Origin: Datnioides undecimradiatus
Lineage: Eukaryota > Chordata > Actinopteri > Lobotiformes > Datnioididae
Direction: 5' to 3'
Assembly: GCA_008933995.1 (NCBI GenBank)
Contig: WARS01000044.1
Span: forward strand, 1,880,866-1,944,865
DNA: 64,000 nucleotides
Positions 1 to 13,290 of this stretch are shown here, piece after piece. The position numbers were made by a program, and so were the translations under genes. The notes under the pieces were generated by a model, which saw nothing but the letters and a program-made list of their open reading frames with translations, was not told the origin of the DNA and made no database searches. Every line of letters begins with the position of its first letter. The stretch's first letter is position 1.

Positions 1-741
1 GGAATTCTAAATCTTTCTGCACATGTGTACAAGTATAGTAGGCTGAGTTGTGCTTCCTGACAATTTAATAAAACAGCATTTAAACTGGTAAATAAATGAT
101 CTAGCACAATCTCTAATCTTGAACTGGATGAAAACACTGTTTTCTCTTTATTTCCAGTCAGAAAAAATTGATTCGGCCATTGATTGAAGAACCATTAAAA
201 TTATCTAAACCTACGTGATCATTGAAAAAAATGCCAATTATTGTTCAGTACTGATAATAAGACAGTTACAAGATAAAAAATACCCTGACTGAGATTAAAG
301 TCAGTAGTTTATGATAGTTGTTAGCCTTCGCGTCCAGAATGACAGACAGTTTCTCCCATAAAGCTCAGTGGCATGAGTTTAAAACAAACACACCTGTAAA
401 CACATGTACCATTTCAGCAGACAATTATAAGTAAATGTCCACTGCACATGGTTATTAAATATTGACATGGCCACTAACTTTATATTTATGTGTCTGGTCT
501 ACTTTCTTGACTTGTACAAGTTTTGATGCAGTATTTATGCAGAACAAAGACCGAAAGAAAGGGAAACTGTGGACCTTCACAGTTGTCCCCAATTTAACTG
601 AAGCCTTCTGACAAAGAGCAATCTCTTTGCCTCATACCTGCTATAGTACATCAAAAGTAGCTCTCATTTACCATGCATTCTTAGTCATGGGTTCACATAT
701 CAAAATGGAGTCTCTTTAAAGAATAAACAACAAACACTAAC
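1..741 (-). other. gabbr2: gabbr2 intron 3, 5' part
   Basis: This is the intron downstream of the 742-912 exon in gene orientation, beginning with the GTTAGT donor at 741-736. The intron continues to the left of the window. It is AT-rich and unremarkable, and I recognise no repeat, RNA gene or coding segment in it. The reading frame that stays open from 742 to about 700 is simple read-through into the intron. Confidence 0.9.
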
Positions 742-912
742 CTCTGAGAATCTCTGGACATCCTGTGTGAGCGTCCCCACGCGGCTCCAGTTGTAGTAGT
801 TGAGGAACTTCACTACAGCTGGGTTCACAGCATTGTCTGATGGGACAGTGCGGAAGAAGTTGGGATACTTTTTCTTGTCTGCAAGAACTGGGGTTGTTGC
901 TGCAAAGGACAG
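742..912 (-). CDS. gabbr2: gabbr2 exon 3 (internal coding exon, GABA-B receptor subunit 2)
   Basis: This internal exon encodes 57 residues of the extracellular Venus-flytrap domain of GABA-B receptor subunit 2. That subunit pairs with GABBR1 to form the metabotropic GABA receptor and couples it to Gi/o. The peptide starts [20 protein letters not shown] and ends [13 protein letters not shown], near-identical to human GABBR2 as I remember it (about residues 154-210). GABBR1 differs clearly here. On the minus strand the exon follows a pyrimidine-rich tract and CAG acceptor at 915-913 and ends GAG before a GTTAGT donor at 741-736. Both ends are phase 0, so it joins the 36606-36743 exon in frame. 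Differences from human cluster in the middle: Asn replaces the second Tyr of YPYFF, and the segment after NPA reads [12 protein letters not shown], which creates an Asn-Trp-Ser sequon. The exon number is inferred from the human gene. Subfamily identity is very secure; whether it is one of duplicated fish copies is unknown. Confidence 0.97.
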
Positions 913-1960
913 CTGGAAGGACAAAAGAGAGGAAAATATAGTGAGCTTTGAGCTGTTCTGTTAAACACAACAGTGGTTGAGAACTCTGGCAACTGTCTAA
1001 TCACTGCCACTGTCATTTGAACTGTTGCTACAGAAGCACTGTGTCACTCTGAACATACTACGCCAGATGAAAGATTTCAGGTCTGCCCTTGCTTTGGTCG
1101 GTGGCCTTTCATCATTCTGGGGAATTAACCACAGCAGCGCAGCCCTCACAAACTCATTCATAGTCTAAGGGTGAGAACAAATCAACTCTTTCAAATTACC
1201 TCAAATGTCAGTGAAATAGCCCCTTCAAAGTGTAACTGTAAACAGATCTGTAAATATTGGGTGGCTATTGATGACCCCTGTATGCATGACCTTTCAAGCT
1301 GGCTTCATACTGTGACTGTGTGTATGTGTGTGTGACTTGGAGTATGTCTAAGTGTGCAATTCAGTAGTTGTGCGTACGTTTTGATGGTGAGAGAAAAGCA
1401 GCTTAGTGATATGATTCATCTCTGGGTTCGTAAGTTAAAAGCATTTCCGTTCTTCACATGCAGGCAGTTTGAATCAGATTCCTCACACGCACCTAAGAAT
1501 AACCTCAAACACTAATTGCCTTTTTTTTTTTACACACACATTTTATTTAGTTCAGCTGCTGCAACCTAAGCACATTTGAAGCACATCTCATGTAACTCAG
1601 TTCATGTTCAAAAAAGGTACCAAAACTTTGAAAGGCAAACTTTTCCAGAGCATTAGCACGCTAATGAACTAAATATGATGCAGAAAGCATAAACCCTCAC
1701 TGACTGCAATATAGCTGAAAAGTCAGAGAGTGTAACTTAAGCTGATACTGGCCTAGTGAAAGCAGAAAGATTTATGGAGCAATTAATATAGTGCCAGCAT
1801 GCTCATGAAACATGATGAGAATGTCTACAAATGTGTTTCACTGCTGCTACACACTGTCTGAGCCAAAATACTACAGATGTGGCTGTTCCCATCTATGTTT
1901 TTCGCTGCATAGTTGCCACTCGAAAAATACATCAAGTATAAAGCTCTCTCTTTCTCTACA

Positions 1961-1977
1961 ACACACACACACACACA
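1961..1977. repeat. (AC)n microsatellite, short
   Basis: About eight AC units preceded by a short CT-rich run. Confidence 0.9.
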
Positions 1978-4900
1978 GTGACAACTATCACCACCCACAG
2001 TCACAATTGTCCTCATTTCCACCCTTCCCACCTTTCATTTGTCATTTCCATGCTAATCAAGTTTTGTTCTCTCTCTCTCCCACTTTGTCGCATATTTTCA
2101 ACAATAGGTCACTAATTTTCTCCAGAGGCAAAAATGGCTGTAATTAATTTTTTTCATTAAGATTAGATTTTGCAAGTCTGTACAATGTAACAACCAGCGT
2201 GCGCCGGAATAGACAAAGATCTGCCACTTTATTTTTTAATTTGCACTTTTCATATTCAGCTCGAAAGCCATCATAAATAAGTTTTATTGGCAGTACTGTA
2301 GTTTTTTTTTTTATTTGTGGAACTGTAACTAATATGAAACAACCTTGTAGTCATTTTATATTGTGTGTTTAAAAAAGCATGCCAAATAAGGTAAAGACAT
2401 GTCCGTGTTATTGTACAGACACTTTAACAATCATAAGAGGCACATTTGTAAACACTTTCTGAAACAGGTGCTGAATATTCAGGCACTAACAGCTGAGCTG
2501 AGATAATAAAGGCACCGTGCTCTATTTTCAGTGTCCTATCTCTGGTAATATAATGAGCGATACGAATCAGTGCAGGGTTAATTACATACTTTGTAGAGAT
2601 TAAGCAGAACTTGTGATTCATGATAGCGATCAACATGAGGATATTATAATTCCGACTGAGACCAAGAGGTACACCAGCAGATTTCCTAAAAGTGTACTAA
2701 AGCCTTGAGGAGTTCAAGCACCTCCTAACTTTAAGGATGACTGTGATCTTCTCATTAAGCCTCTATCCACTTCCAGACATTTTCACTACTCATTAATCAT
2801 AGCACTGCTTGAATAATTGTACATTCGTTGAAACCTGATCCTGTAGTTTAAAAAGACAGTAACTTACGATGACAGAAATGTGAGAACTCAACTAAAGGAT
2901 CAGAGGGCATTCATAAGTTACACATCATTCTTAGATAGCAGGATTGACAGTCCCAGGAATGTATTAAATGGTTTAAGATAGTGTTGGTAGTACAGCTTAT
3001 GTTGACTTGACTATTTCTGCCAGAAATACAGAAAAATCAAAATACATTTTTGTAGCAGAAATATGAACCAAAACTGCAGCCTGTCTAATTTCTTTTTTCC
3101 AACGCCATTAACTTTTATGTTATCAGCTAAGCCATTTCAGTGGTCTTCACCCAACCAGTATGAAATCTCCCTTTGGCCCACTAAATCACCACTTTCTGCA
3201 CAGGCCCACAGGGGGTTTGTGTTCACGCAACAGCCAGACAGCTTTTAAAACAACACATGGATTACAGCCATCAATTAAGCAGGAAGAAAGGCCTTTATCT
3301 TGCTACCCCTGCTAAATCCAAAATCACCCACCAGTCTTAGAGGGCTTCAAGGGGTCTTTCCAGCCTTGCCTTAATCTCCGTTTAGCTAAGGCTGTTTGCT
3401 ACACCCACACTGGGAGATGCTTCTATGGATCTCTAATAAGAACTAGTGATCTTTTCAAACCAAATTGATTGCACCAGTCCTCTCTGACTGCACTGGGAAA
3501 GAGACTTTGTGGCCAGAACAAGCTCAACAACCTTATCGCTTCTCCACCCTCAGGTGTTTTAGCTTTTCCTGGGTTGTGTTGTTTTGTAGGAGTTGTTTTT
3601 GCTATTGGCACAATTTTATATGTTTCATCTGTTACAGCACAGCAGTGAACTGAGACTACAAGAAGAACTACAGTAAAAAAAAAAAAATCAACAAAAAACA
3701 CACATGCTGAATTTAAAACTTTATCAGAGGTGTGGAGGTGCATGCGCAGCTGTACTGGTGGTCCATTTGGTGGGAAAAACAAAAATGCTGACAATGTCTC
3801 TAGCAATACAAACTTGTCAGTGATAAAGCGTTAAACAAATACATATTCTTGGATTACATTTAGCAGTCACTGTTGCAGTAGGCAGTAGAGCAAGGCTGAG
3901 AGACCACTTGAATTACCAAAAAGAAAATGTACTGTTTCAGCTAATATTACTCACATACTAGAAAATCCAATAAAAAACATCAAGGCAAATCAATTTTTCA
4001 TTTCTATACCCTTGCAGGTAAAACTCGGTCATGCAGTAACTACAGGTTCATTGAATAGCAGGCCATCAGATGTGTGTGAGTAAAGGCCTTGCTATATAAT
4101 GATCAAATGAAAAGCAGAAAATAATATGTGAGTATTAATGTCCTGAGAGGACACCAGGAAAGTTTCTCTATCAATTTGATGTCAGAATTGAGGACAGTGA
4201 CAGAAATATGCCTTGGTTGCCCGCAGAATCCAGGTCAGCTGATGTGAGGGGCTAAAGTTTACCAAAATAAAATGCTTGATTTTTCACAAACGAAGCAGAG
4301 TCTACAGACTAACCTATGTCAGCTATAGCACAGCTTTGTCAGGACAGTGTATCAAGACAGCCGAGATGAGAGGGAGCTCCAATGTATTATTTAAAGAATA
4401 GGCTAGTCTTTATCTAACTCTGAACAGCCTTTTTCAGAGGAAAAAGCCAAAAATAGTTCCATGATATCACACATCTGAGAGTAGTGGCTTATGTAAGAGG
4501 GTTTTAAAGAGGGCCAGCCCAAATAGAATGGTCTTTGGTGGAGAGCTCTACACCAGTGTCAGATTTACACTTGCAGCGTGCACGTACACACAGATCACGC
4601 ATAGGTTAAGGCACATGCATTCACACACGCTCCAACCACAGATGTCCCCGATACACACAGACTACAGCAGCTTTCCTTTGCTCGTAGTAATTAAAACTGT
4701 GGCGATGGGCTTCAGGCAGCTTCTCCCTCTCATCTCACCACAAGGTCATACGACTCGGTATTACGACTGAGGATCCGTCTGGCCCTACTGAGACATAACG
4801 TTTTTCTGAAGACTTGAGGTGAATCACTGATACCATCACAGTGGTGATCTGTTCAGACATTCTGTACACACAGTCTCTTATCACATGCTATTTGAAGCGA

Positions 4901-7900
4901 GTACAAAAGCTCTGCTGCCTCTCAGTTTGGGTTTATTCCGAATCACAATCAAGCTAGTTTTAGGTTTCTGCAGGGGGGCGGAACCTAAGAGTTGGGCCAA
5001 GAATAGAAAAATAAGAGTTACAGAAAGACAGGGTCAGAGAGGAGGGTGAGATGTTTACTGCAGAACCACCAGGTATCCCACCATCACCTGGGAACCATAA
5101 ACGTCAATGGACAATGTCATGGTAATCCAAATGATAGTTACTGAAACAATTCAGTCCAGAGCAAAGTTGTGGACCAAGTGACTGACTGATAGAGCCATCC
5201 ATGCAGCCATACCACAAGCATGGCTAGAAATGCACTTAGTAAGCTGACCCTCCATTTGAAAGAAGCTAGAACTGCTTCTCTCTGAGCGGTTTCTCATTGC
5301 TCTTTGCAGGAGCTGGGTATTGTGAGTGAGCGGATGAGATAAAGGTGGTTTGTCTTTCCGACCACATTATAACACAGCCGCAGCTACAGACCTAGATATA
5401 GTTGTTAAAGCCCTTATTACCAACATCCACTGCAAAATGTCTCTTTGTTTATACCTTCTGCAATATACCTGCCTGATTTGGCATGGGATTGGGAATCAAT
5501 GGTGCATAAATTAAGGCCAACAAGCCTTACAAACTATCCTAGTGCAAGCAGTTTGAAGGAGAAATGAGGAAGATGCAAGAGTGTGTCTAATCACATTGAC
5601 GGATCTAATAGCATTGATTGGTCCTAGCGGGACTGCTTCGCAATAGGATCTGCTGGTGCTAATTGTGTGGTTGGCCTTTGAATAATGAAGTGGCTATCGT
5701 GGAGAGGCTAGATAAAAAATGAATGGTAGGTAAATATCAGCTCACTCACAGTGCTTGGTTCAAGCCTTTCATGTTTGTTATGACAAAGTTGTTACATCAC
5801 TGTCTAATCTGAAACTGTGGATTTGTAATCTGACAACATCACCAATGTACTTTACACAAAAATAAAGACACACAAAAAATGTGGAAATGCTGCAGAGAGA
5901 GAGGAGGAAGAGTCAAATGAAATTCATTCCATAATAATTCTTCCAAATGGTTCCAGTTAAGGAAAATTAATGTTCCTGAACTTCACCACTTATTCAATTT
6001 CAAGGACTTAAAAACAAGCTGTCATTCTTTGATCAAGTATCTAGCTACAAATATCGATAAGACCATACATTTTGTGGAAAAGCGTGATCAATATTTCAGC
6101 AACACACTGACAACATAGAAAAAATTCAAAAATAAACACTGCTCTCCACTTCGAAAATCACTTTAATGCTACTGTCTTTACAAACTCTGCTACGAATTCC
6201 AAAATATCTAGATGTTTTCTGAATGTTTCCAGCTTTGCAGTGCAGCAAACACTGATGGGGAGTCAATAAGACATTATAGGCAGGTCACGCAAAGGTCACA
6301 CATAAAGAGATGTATGGCCACCCTAAAATCAGTGATGTTTAAACCAGTGGCAAATGTCACAGGACGTGTGAAAGGACAGAATGAGTCAACAGCAAGTTTA
6401 TTATATGCACGGAAGACGGCAGCACTCATGAGAAAAAATACTCAATGGCATCATTTGAATATGGACATATTTTGCAACACTAGTGAGCCCCAAAGAGACA
6501 AAGTGGTTTCTATGAATTTCCCATAATGCCTATAACACTAGGACCAATGTTCTTTATGGGTAGACTGAGGCCACAATGAATTTTGCAAACCTGCAGGCAA
6601 TTTACCTGAGTGTCACATCTTGATTAGAGCACCACAGAGTAGCAGCCTTGAGAGGGGCTTTGAGGCAACTTCAGCAAGTTAGAAACCTGAACTAAGAGGT
6701 TTGATAATGGCAAGGGATAGTATCAGACAACTTCAAAAGCTCAACCCACCCATGCCTATTATTTCTACCTTCGCCCACAACACAACAGATTCAAAGCCCA
6801 TCCATCCTGACGGAGCCCCAAGACCCCATGGAGAGTAATAGCTAGGTAATAGTAGCGCTGTTGATCAGGAAGCACGGAGGTGGTCCTGGGGTTTATTCAA
6901 TATTCAAGAGAGGCATTTGGCGCACCGTGGGAGCACCCAGCTGGAGAGGCGGCAGTAAGGGAGAGGCTTTGGACCCCACACCGACCACATCCAGAACTCA
7001 TTAGCACCAGGATGGAGGAGGAAGAAAGAGAAGAATTTTGAAGGTAGATGTGGTGCAGGAATCGAGCAAGAGGCCCGGCGGCAATAAAAGAGTCAGATAC
7101 GAAGGAGGAGAGACAAACAGGCAACCAGAGATAAGATAAGGACTTATGAGCCAGTCATCAAATGCTATGTGTGCATCTGATTATTGATCTTAAACTGCAT
7201 ATAGTGAAGTTACTGTGTGTGGGCTGCATGGCTATAAGCGAGACCAGCTCATCAACCCATTGTCTGCAATTGTGGAAAGGGATGCGCAGCAGTCCACTGA
7301 AGTCATCTGATTTTAAAGTTGGGTGTTAAATGGAGAGGAGTGAATGTGTTTGACCACACTGCAATTTAGCTCTGCAGTGTGAGAGGGATGGAGAACATAT
7401 TGCTACATGGGTTGCTTACTAGCATGAGATCAGATGTACTAATAGCACAGATAACAAAGTGGCTTCAGGTCGACGCTATTCACAAAACAATGGAGACATT
7501 ACAGCTTCCTACACGGCCATGGCCAGGCGTAATAGAGAGTATAATCACTCTGGAATGAATATGGACAACAGACCTTCCCACATGAACAAATGTATTCACA
7601 ATCACATAAAACAATGAATAAATTTATGTTTAATGGAGTGAACTGTGTTTAACTGCTGGGTATTACACCAGACAAAAACATAAATGTTAAGTACCAACAT
7701 TTTTGTTTTTAATCATAAGTTAGAGCCATCAAAAATAGATGTCATCTGCCTCACACATAAAACATCCAAAGAAAAATATATAGGCCGCATGTGATAGAGG
7801 GCTTTAGCTTTCATTGGACAGCTATGCCCTGGACAAACACACACGCAGACCTGCACACATAAATGCACACTTGAAGGTAGGCATCACAATCGATTTTACA

Positions 7901-10900
7901 AGGTATTGGTTTTTCATTTTTTCTAATGGCTGGGAGCTATTTGAGATGAGACACATTAGCCACGTGTGTGTTTGGGCGTGTGTGTGTATGCACTAAATGT
8001 GTGTCTACAGAAAATGTGTTGTATGTGCTAGGCGTGCACACAGGAGGTGGAGGAAAGAAAGTGGAGGCTGAGAGCTGTGGTGCTGGTAAACAGACATGAC
8101 TAGATGTATACAAAGAATCTTGAGTAATACCTTTTGACCCCCATCACAGCGATCATTAACTTGCAAAACTAATTTTCGAAGTGTTGACCATATGAGCCAC
8201 ATTTTAGTTTTGTAAAGAAAAAAAATACAGGATCAAACTTTCTTCACAATAAGAGCACAGGTGATGCACTTGAAGTCCACTGGAAGAGTTCACATATAGT
8301 GACTTTAACAACAAAATGACATTAAAGCAAATGCTCGACTCTGACATTCTGTACTGTGGCAGGACACTGCACATCATTACATACTATGCCCACTAACTGG
8401 CCTTAAGACAGGTGAGTGATGTGGTGGTCGCCTTCTCTCTAATAGCTCATGGCCTGCTGCAGCCCCTGCTTTAACATGTCAATCATATTATAGCTAATGC
8501 TGTTGTGTACACACCCACCCACTCACACGAGCTGAGTGATGTTCTGTTTGTGCCTGCCAGCCTTGAACAACACACCATCACATCACACTATTCTAAGGTA
8601 GGTCGTTTAGACCTGGTTTTACCCTCTCGTTCTCAGCAGTTACGCATTTTCTTCCTCATATCTGGCTTCATGGATTGTCGAGAACAAAGCACCACTGAAC
8701 AAATGTCAGACCAACTAAGATGAGGAACAGCCTCATGGTGTCTGATGACAGATCTAATGTGCATAAAATGATCTATTAATTTTGATATCACGATTGGTCC
8801 TGCAATACCAAATCATTTGCACACCCACATCTGTTCTCCTGCATCCTAACGTGCATTTAAATTTGCTGCACAAAGTCTGATGTTCGGACTGGCCTTGTCT
8901 CAGCACTTGATTGCACATGCACACTGCCCCTAAACCTGTGCTGTGCAAGCATTCTACCTTTCCTGCGCTGCGTTCAACGTTTGGATTGCTCTGCACGAGC
9001 ATTCAATCATACACGCACTGCTGCTGAATTGCTGCTGTGCAAGGCCTAGGCTTTCATTTACCCGCTGCAGGTATTTCATCCGGCATGCATGGACATCTCA
9101 CCCACACACGCAACGCCTCCTCTTCTAAGACCCCCCATATTCAGTTTGGTCCACACATCAGAGACAAGTGTGACAAGTAGCCAAGAACAAGATGTACAAA
9201 GATAAAGTGAGGAAAGGGCTGAGAAGACAGCAGAAAAGAGTGAGGACAGAGTAACCTGTTCTACTCAAACACATGAAACCACCCCAAAGAGTTTTTTTTA
9301 AGAGCATCTCTGAAACAAACTTTTAAGCATCGCAATAATATAAATCCAAAATATATGCCTCAAGCATAAGACTTAGGCTCCAGTTAAATATTGATAAGCC
9401 GATGGTTGTTCATCTCACTTGTTAATGCTGTGAAAAGGAGTTTAAGGTCAGATTAAGATGCTTAGGCCCTTCCCTCATGCTGACCACTTAAAGCTACATC
9501 ACTCACACAGGCTGCATAGTGGTGTAAGCTTGTGGACTCAGGGGTGATCTCAGCACTCCTCTTGCCTGACACAATCAAATGTGTAAAATAGCTGTAGAGA
9601 TTTGCTGAGCTTGATGTCTCCTTTAATTGTTCTCATGTCAGATGCAAAGTTTGACTTCTAACAGTGCACGTCTGCATGTAAATAATCCTGATTTAATGGC
9701 TATTAGGTCATTATCTAAGCTGTAAATCTAATGAGACACATGTATGCAGGAAGCAGCCCCCTTACATCATCACTTGTCACCAAATAATTCATAAGTCCAT
9801 TTGTTGTACACTGTGGTATGTGCTTGGCATGTTAGCAGATCCACAGACCATAAATCAATAGAATGTGTCGCTTGTCACCATTGTGTCTCTGTAGATGGGA
9901 CACCCCCCTCTCATCACCTCTGCCATGAGACAAGCTTATAGGACCCATTCTGTCATGCTGTCCTTGAACGATGGCTATGAGTGGCAGTGAGGCATTGCTA
10001 TCATAAATGGAGATCGGGTGGGGGAGAGGAGGGAACATTTTCCTATTGATCCAGGTGTGGTGGAGTGTATGGCAGATATTGATGGGATCGGATGTGAAGT
10101 GAGAGGAAAGGATGTGACGCCCACTTTAGCTACAGCTTGAGAAGTCAGTTACTAGAGCATGTTCATGAGGAGGATGTGTGATATAATTTCATAAATCAAT
10201 GCTGGCAAATGACCAGCAAATCTGTACGCCACAGGAGAAAAATGACAGCTGTTCTCTTATTTCATCAGAATGTTTGTGACTGACTACTTTTTGGGTCTAA
10301 CTGCAACAGTTGCACAGTATCACTGCATGGTAGGCAAACCTTAGACACAGAGAAATCAGTGAAAGCTTCGGGGGGAGGTGGGAGGTGGGGGCTGTGAGTG
10401 ATGGTATTCTGCCGCCTAGCTCCATAACTATTCTATTTATAAATTGAGATTTGATACCGTAACCTGAAATCTCACTGTGCTCCCTGCTGCTGCCACTTGG
10501 CTGCCTATGAATGATTAATGAGCAGATGCTGAACTGTAGAGACCATTATTGTTCTTTTTTACCCTCCCTCCCTCCCATTCCTCTCCATCCATCGCTCTAT
10601 ACACTGATTCCTTCAGGGAGGCAGGGGATTACATTGCATGAGCTAGTATTTTTCTCTGCTTACTTGGCCAGGTTGTAGTGAACACGCTGCAAAAAATGTC
10701 AATGTCCTTGTATTTGGAATTAAAGTGATACTCCTGCGAAAATCTTTTGAGCATCAGATACCCCCTGTAGGCTTTAAAGGTGGCTGTAAAAAGGTATCCT
10801 CTCTGAGCAATTGCAGCTGTGGTCAGCTTTAAAGGCCGTAAAACTTTTTTCTCTCCATGAGTAATGGGACCCTGCATGAACAGATTCTTTTCCAAAGTTA

Positions 10901-10944
10901 GAACAGTTCAACTTTTTTCAGGAAAAGTAATGTTGGAATGTGTA

Positions 10945-10968
10945 TGTGTGTGTGTGTGTGTGTGTGTA
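10945..10968. repeat. (TG)n microsatellite
   Basis: An uninterrupted TG run of about 12 units, with TGTA on both sides. Confidence 0.95.
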
Positions 10969-13149
10969 CAGTAAATATGAATCTGGTTAGCTCAGCTCAG
11001 CTAAAGCCCACTCATTAACATGTTGTATCTCCTTTGTTTGATCTGTCAAAAAATGTAATAATTTCACAAAGTGGTTTAATTGAGGGTTATGTGCTTGAGT
11101 ATTTCTTGGCCAAGCACAACAACTTTCTTGTAGTCTTGCAGTCATGCTGAGGTTGCCAGGCAACCAGCAAAGAAGTTACTGTGGATTTCCAAGAAATAGT
11201 ATACCTACCAATTTAGCAGCCTTAACCTAACACACAACACTTGGCTTGCATGACACAAACCACTGCAAAGACTGCAGCCTCTGTGCAGTACAAAAATGGC
11301 ACAGTGCCTGGATTCAATGGACATTTTAACACTGTAAGACTTTACAGCATGAAAATTGCCATTAAAATTCATTTTTACTGCAATGAAGTCAAGCTGCTGT
11401 TTTCTGTCAGTGAGGAAAAATACAAACTTTTTACAGCCACCTTTCACGGTCCCCAAGAGGTCGGTGTTTCAAAGTCAAATGATCTGGGATTTATAGCAAG
11501 GCAGGCAGCCCGTTTCGCCTGCAAATGACTCCATTGATAACAAGCAAACAGCTCATACACTTGGCCAAGTGTTTTGGGGTTTTTTTTAGACAAAAGCATT
11601 TTTCCTTTTTTTACTTTAATGTCTTCCCTTTTCCTCCTGCAGTTTTTCACCTGCAGTAACCTTTTGTGTTGCACTCCTTCTATTATTTCCTCAGATGTTA
11701 AAAAAAAAAATGCTGGTTCACAAATAGAGATTGAAACTGTGTACACACACACGACACACAGATTTCCATGTCCAAACGCATACTGTGTGTCGCTGCTTTC
11801 ATCTCCAAGCTTGAGAAAACAGAGAGGAAGCTGCAAGAAAATTGCTTACTGGAAATATCTGCAGCCTATCTTCACCCTGAGGAGGGACATGTGTGTTTAC
11901 TGATGCTCAGTTAAGTATTACAATATTTGACAAATCACACAGTGTAATATTCGTTCTATAATAGGTTATGTATGGGCAGTGCAGGGGAAGCCCACACACA
12001 GGCGATTCATGTTGTGAGTGGGCAAACATTTCACTGGAGACAGCCAGCATTTGCAAATTACTATCTTTTAAGTTGGCAGACATCTAGTTTTCCTCTCTCT
12101 GTCTCTCCCATTTGCTGGAGAGAGCATTTACAGCCCATACTTATGGGACTCTATCGGTCCCATTTGGTCCAATAATATTTGGATGTGACTCTTCCCCTTG
12201 CTTTTCAATTAAATTGTTAATGAAGGCAACGATAAATAAAGCATGGGTACACAGAACAGACATGACGTGTAGGAGAGAGGAAAAAGGGAAAAACACAGCC
12301 TCGGTGCCAAAGCGAGAGGATGATGCTGGGAACACCCAGATGGTTTCATGAGCAACGTTGTCTCCCTCTCTCATTTTGTTCTTCTGTACATTCGCTTGTC
12401 TTTTTTTTCCACCTCTCTCCGAGGGATGGCATCACCTTGTTTTGAATGCAGAGCAGAACAAGAGTATGAGACGGGGAAATGGAGAAGATGCATGCTGATT
12501 GCTCATAAACAGTTGAAGCTCGGCAGAATGTAACCAAATACTTTGAATAAGAGAAAGAAGCGATTTCTGTTTCCTGTTTCATTCACATTTTATAGAGCCT
12601 GTAATTCTTCTTCCCTTCTATGTCCTCCTAATCTTTTTTCTTTTCTCTATGTATGTGGGAGTGAAAACTATGTTTGCAAATGTAAATTATCACATGGTCA
12701 AAAATGTATGTCTATCAGAGCCTCTGCTATTAAATAATTGGCCCACCAGAGACTGCACACAAATGTATTTTTTATTTGTAAAATGCCCCAATCTGTATGT
12801 ATTGTGGCCATATCCTTTAAACCTGCAACAATCTATTATCAACTATTACATTGCTCTCTAATTTTTTTAAAACTCTAAAACATCTGCATCAGCCTCATAA
12901 AACCATTATCAGTCTGCGTCTAATGTCTGTACCTGTGTGTGTATCAGTACCAGAGTCCCTTGATCGCTCAAGCACAGGATTCCATTACAGACATTATGCA
13001 GTGTGCAATCTACTCATAATACAGCACTGCAGCACTGCTGGGGTTCCAATGACTTGTCCCAGAGAAGAAGCTTGTGGTGGGAGGGCCACTATAATTGGTT
13101 ATACATCCTTGAAAAAGATCCCCTGATGTCAATATTATTCAGACCACCA

Positions 13150-13290
13150 AGCCCATTTTCTTTTCTCTCTTTCTCTCTTTCTCCCTCCATTCACAAAAAA
13201 GACAATAACGTAATCCTGCAGATTTATCGCGACGGCTCTCACCCTCTCCTCCCTCCTCTCATCTTTCCTTCTCTCTTCATCTCTCTCCAT
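13150..13290. repeat. pyrimidine-rich low-complexity tract
   Basis: Dense CT and TCTTTCTC runs, interrupted around 13195-13235 by mixed sequence. No coding potential is visible. Confidence 0.7.

Noticed and set aside
11205-11528. Overlapping frames on both strands
   Set aside because: Neither translation resembles a known protein and there are no splice borders. They are regarded as chance open frames.
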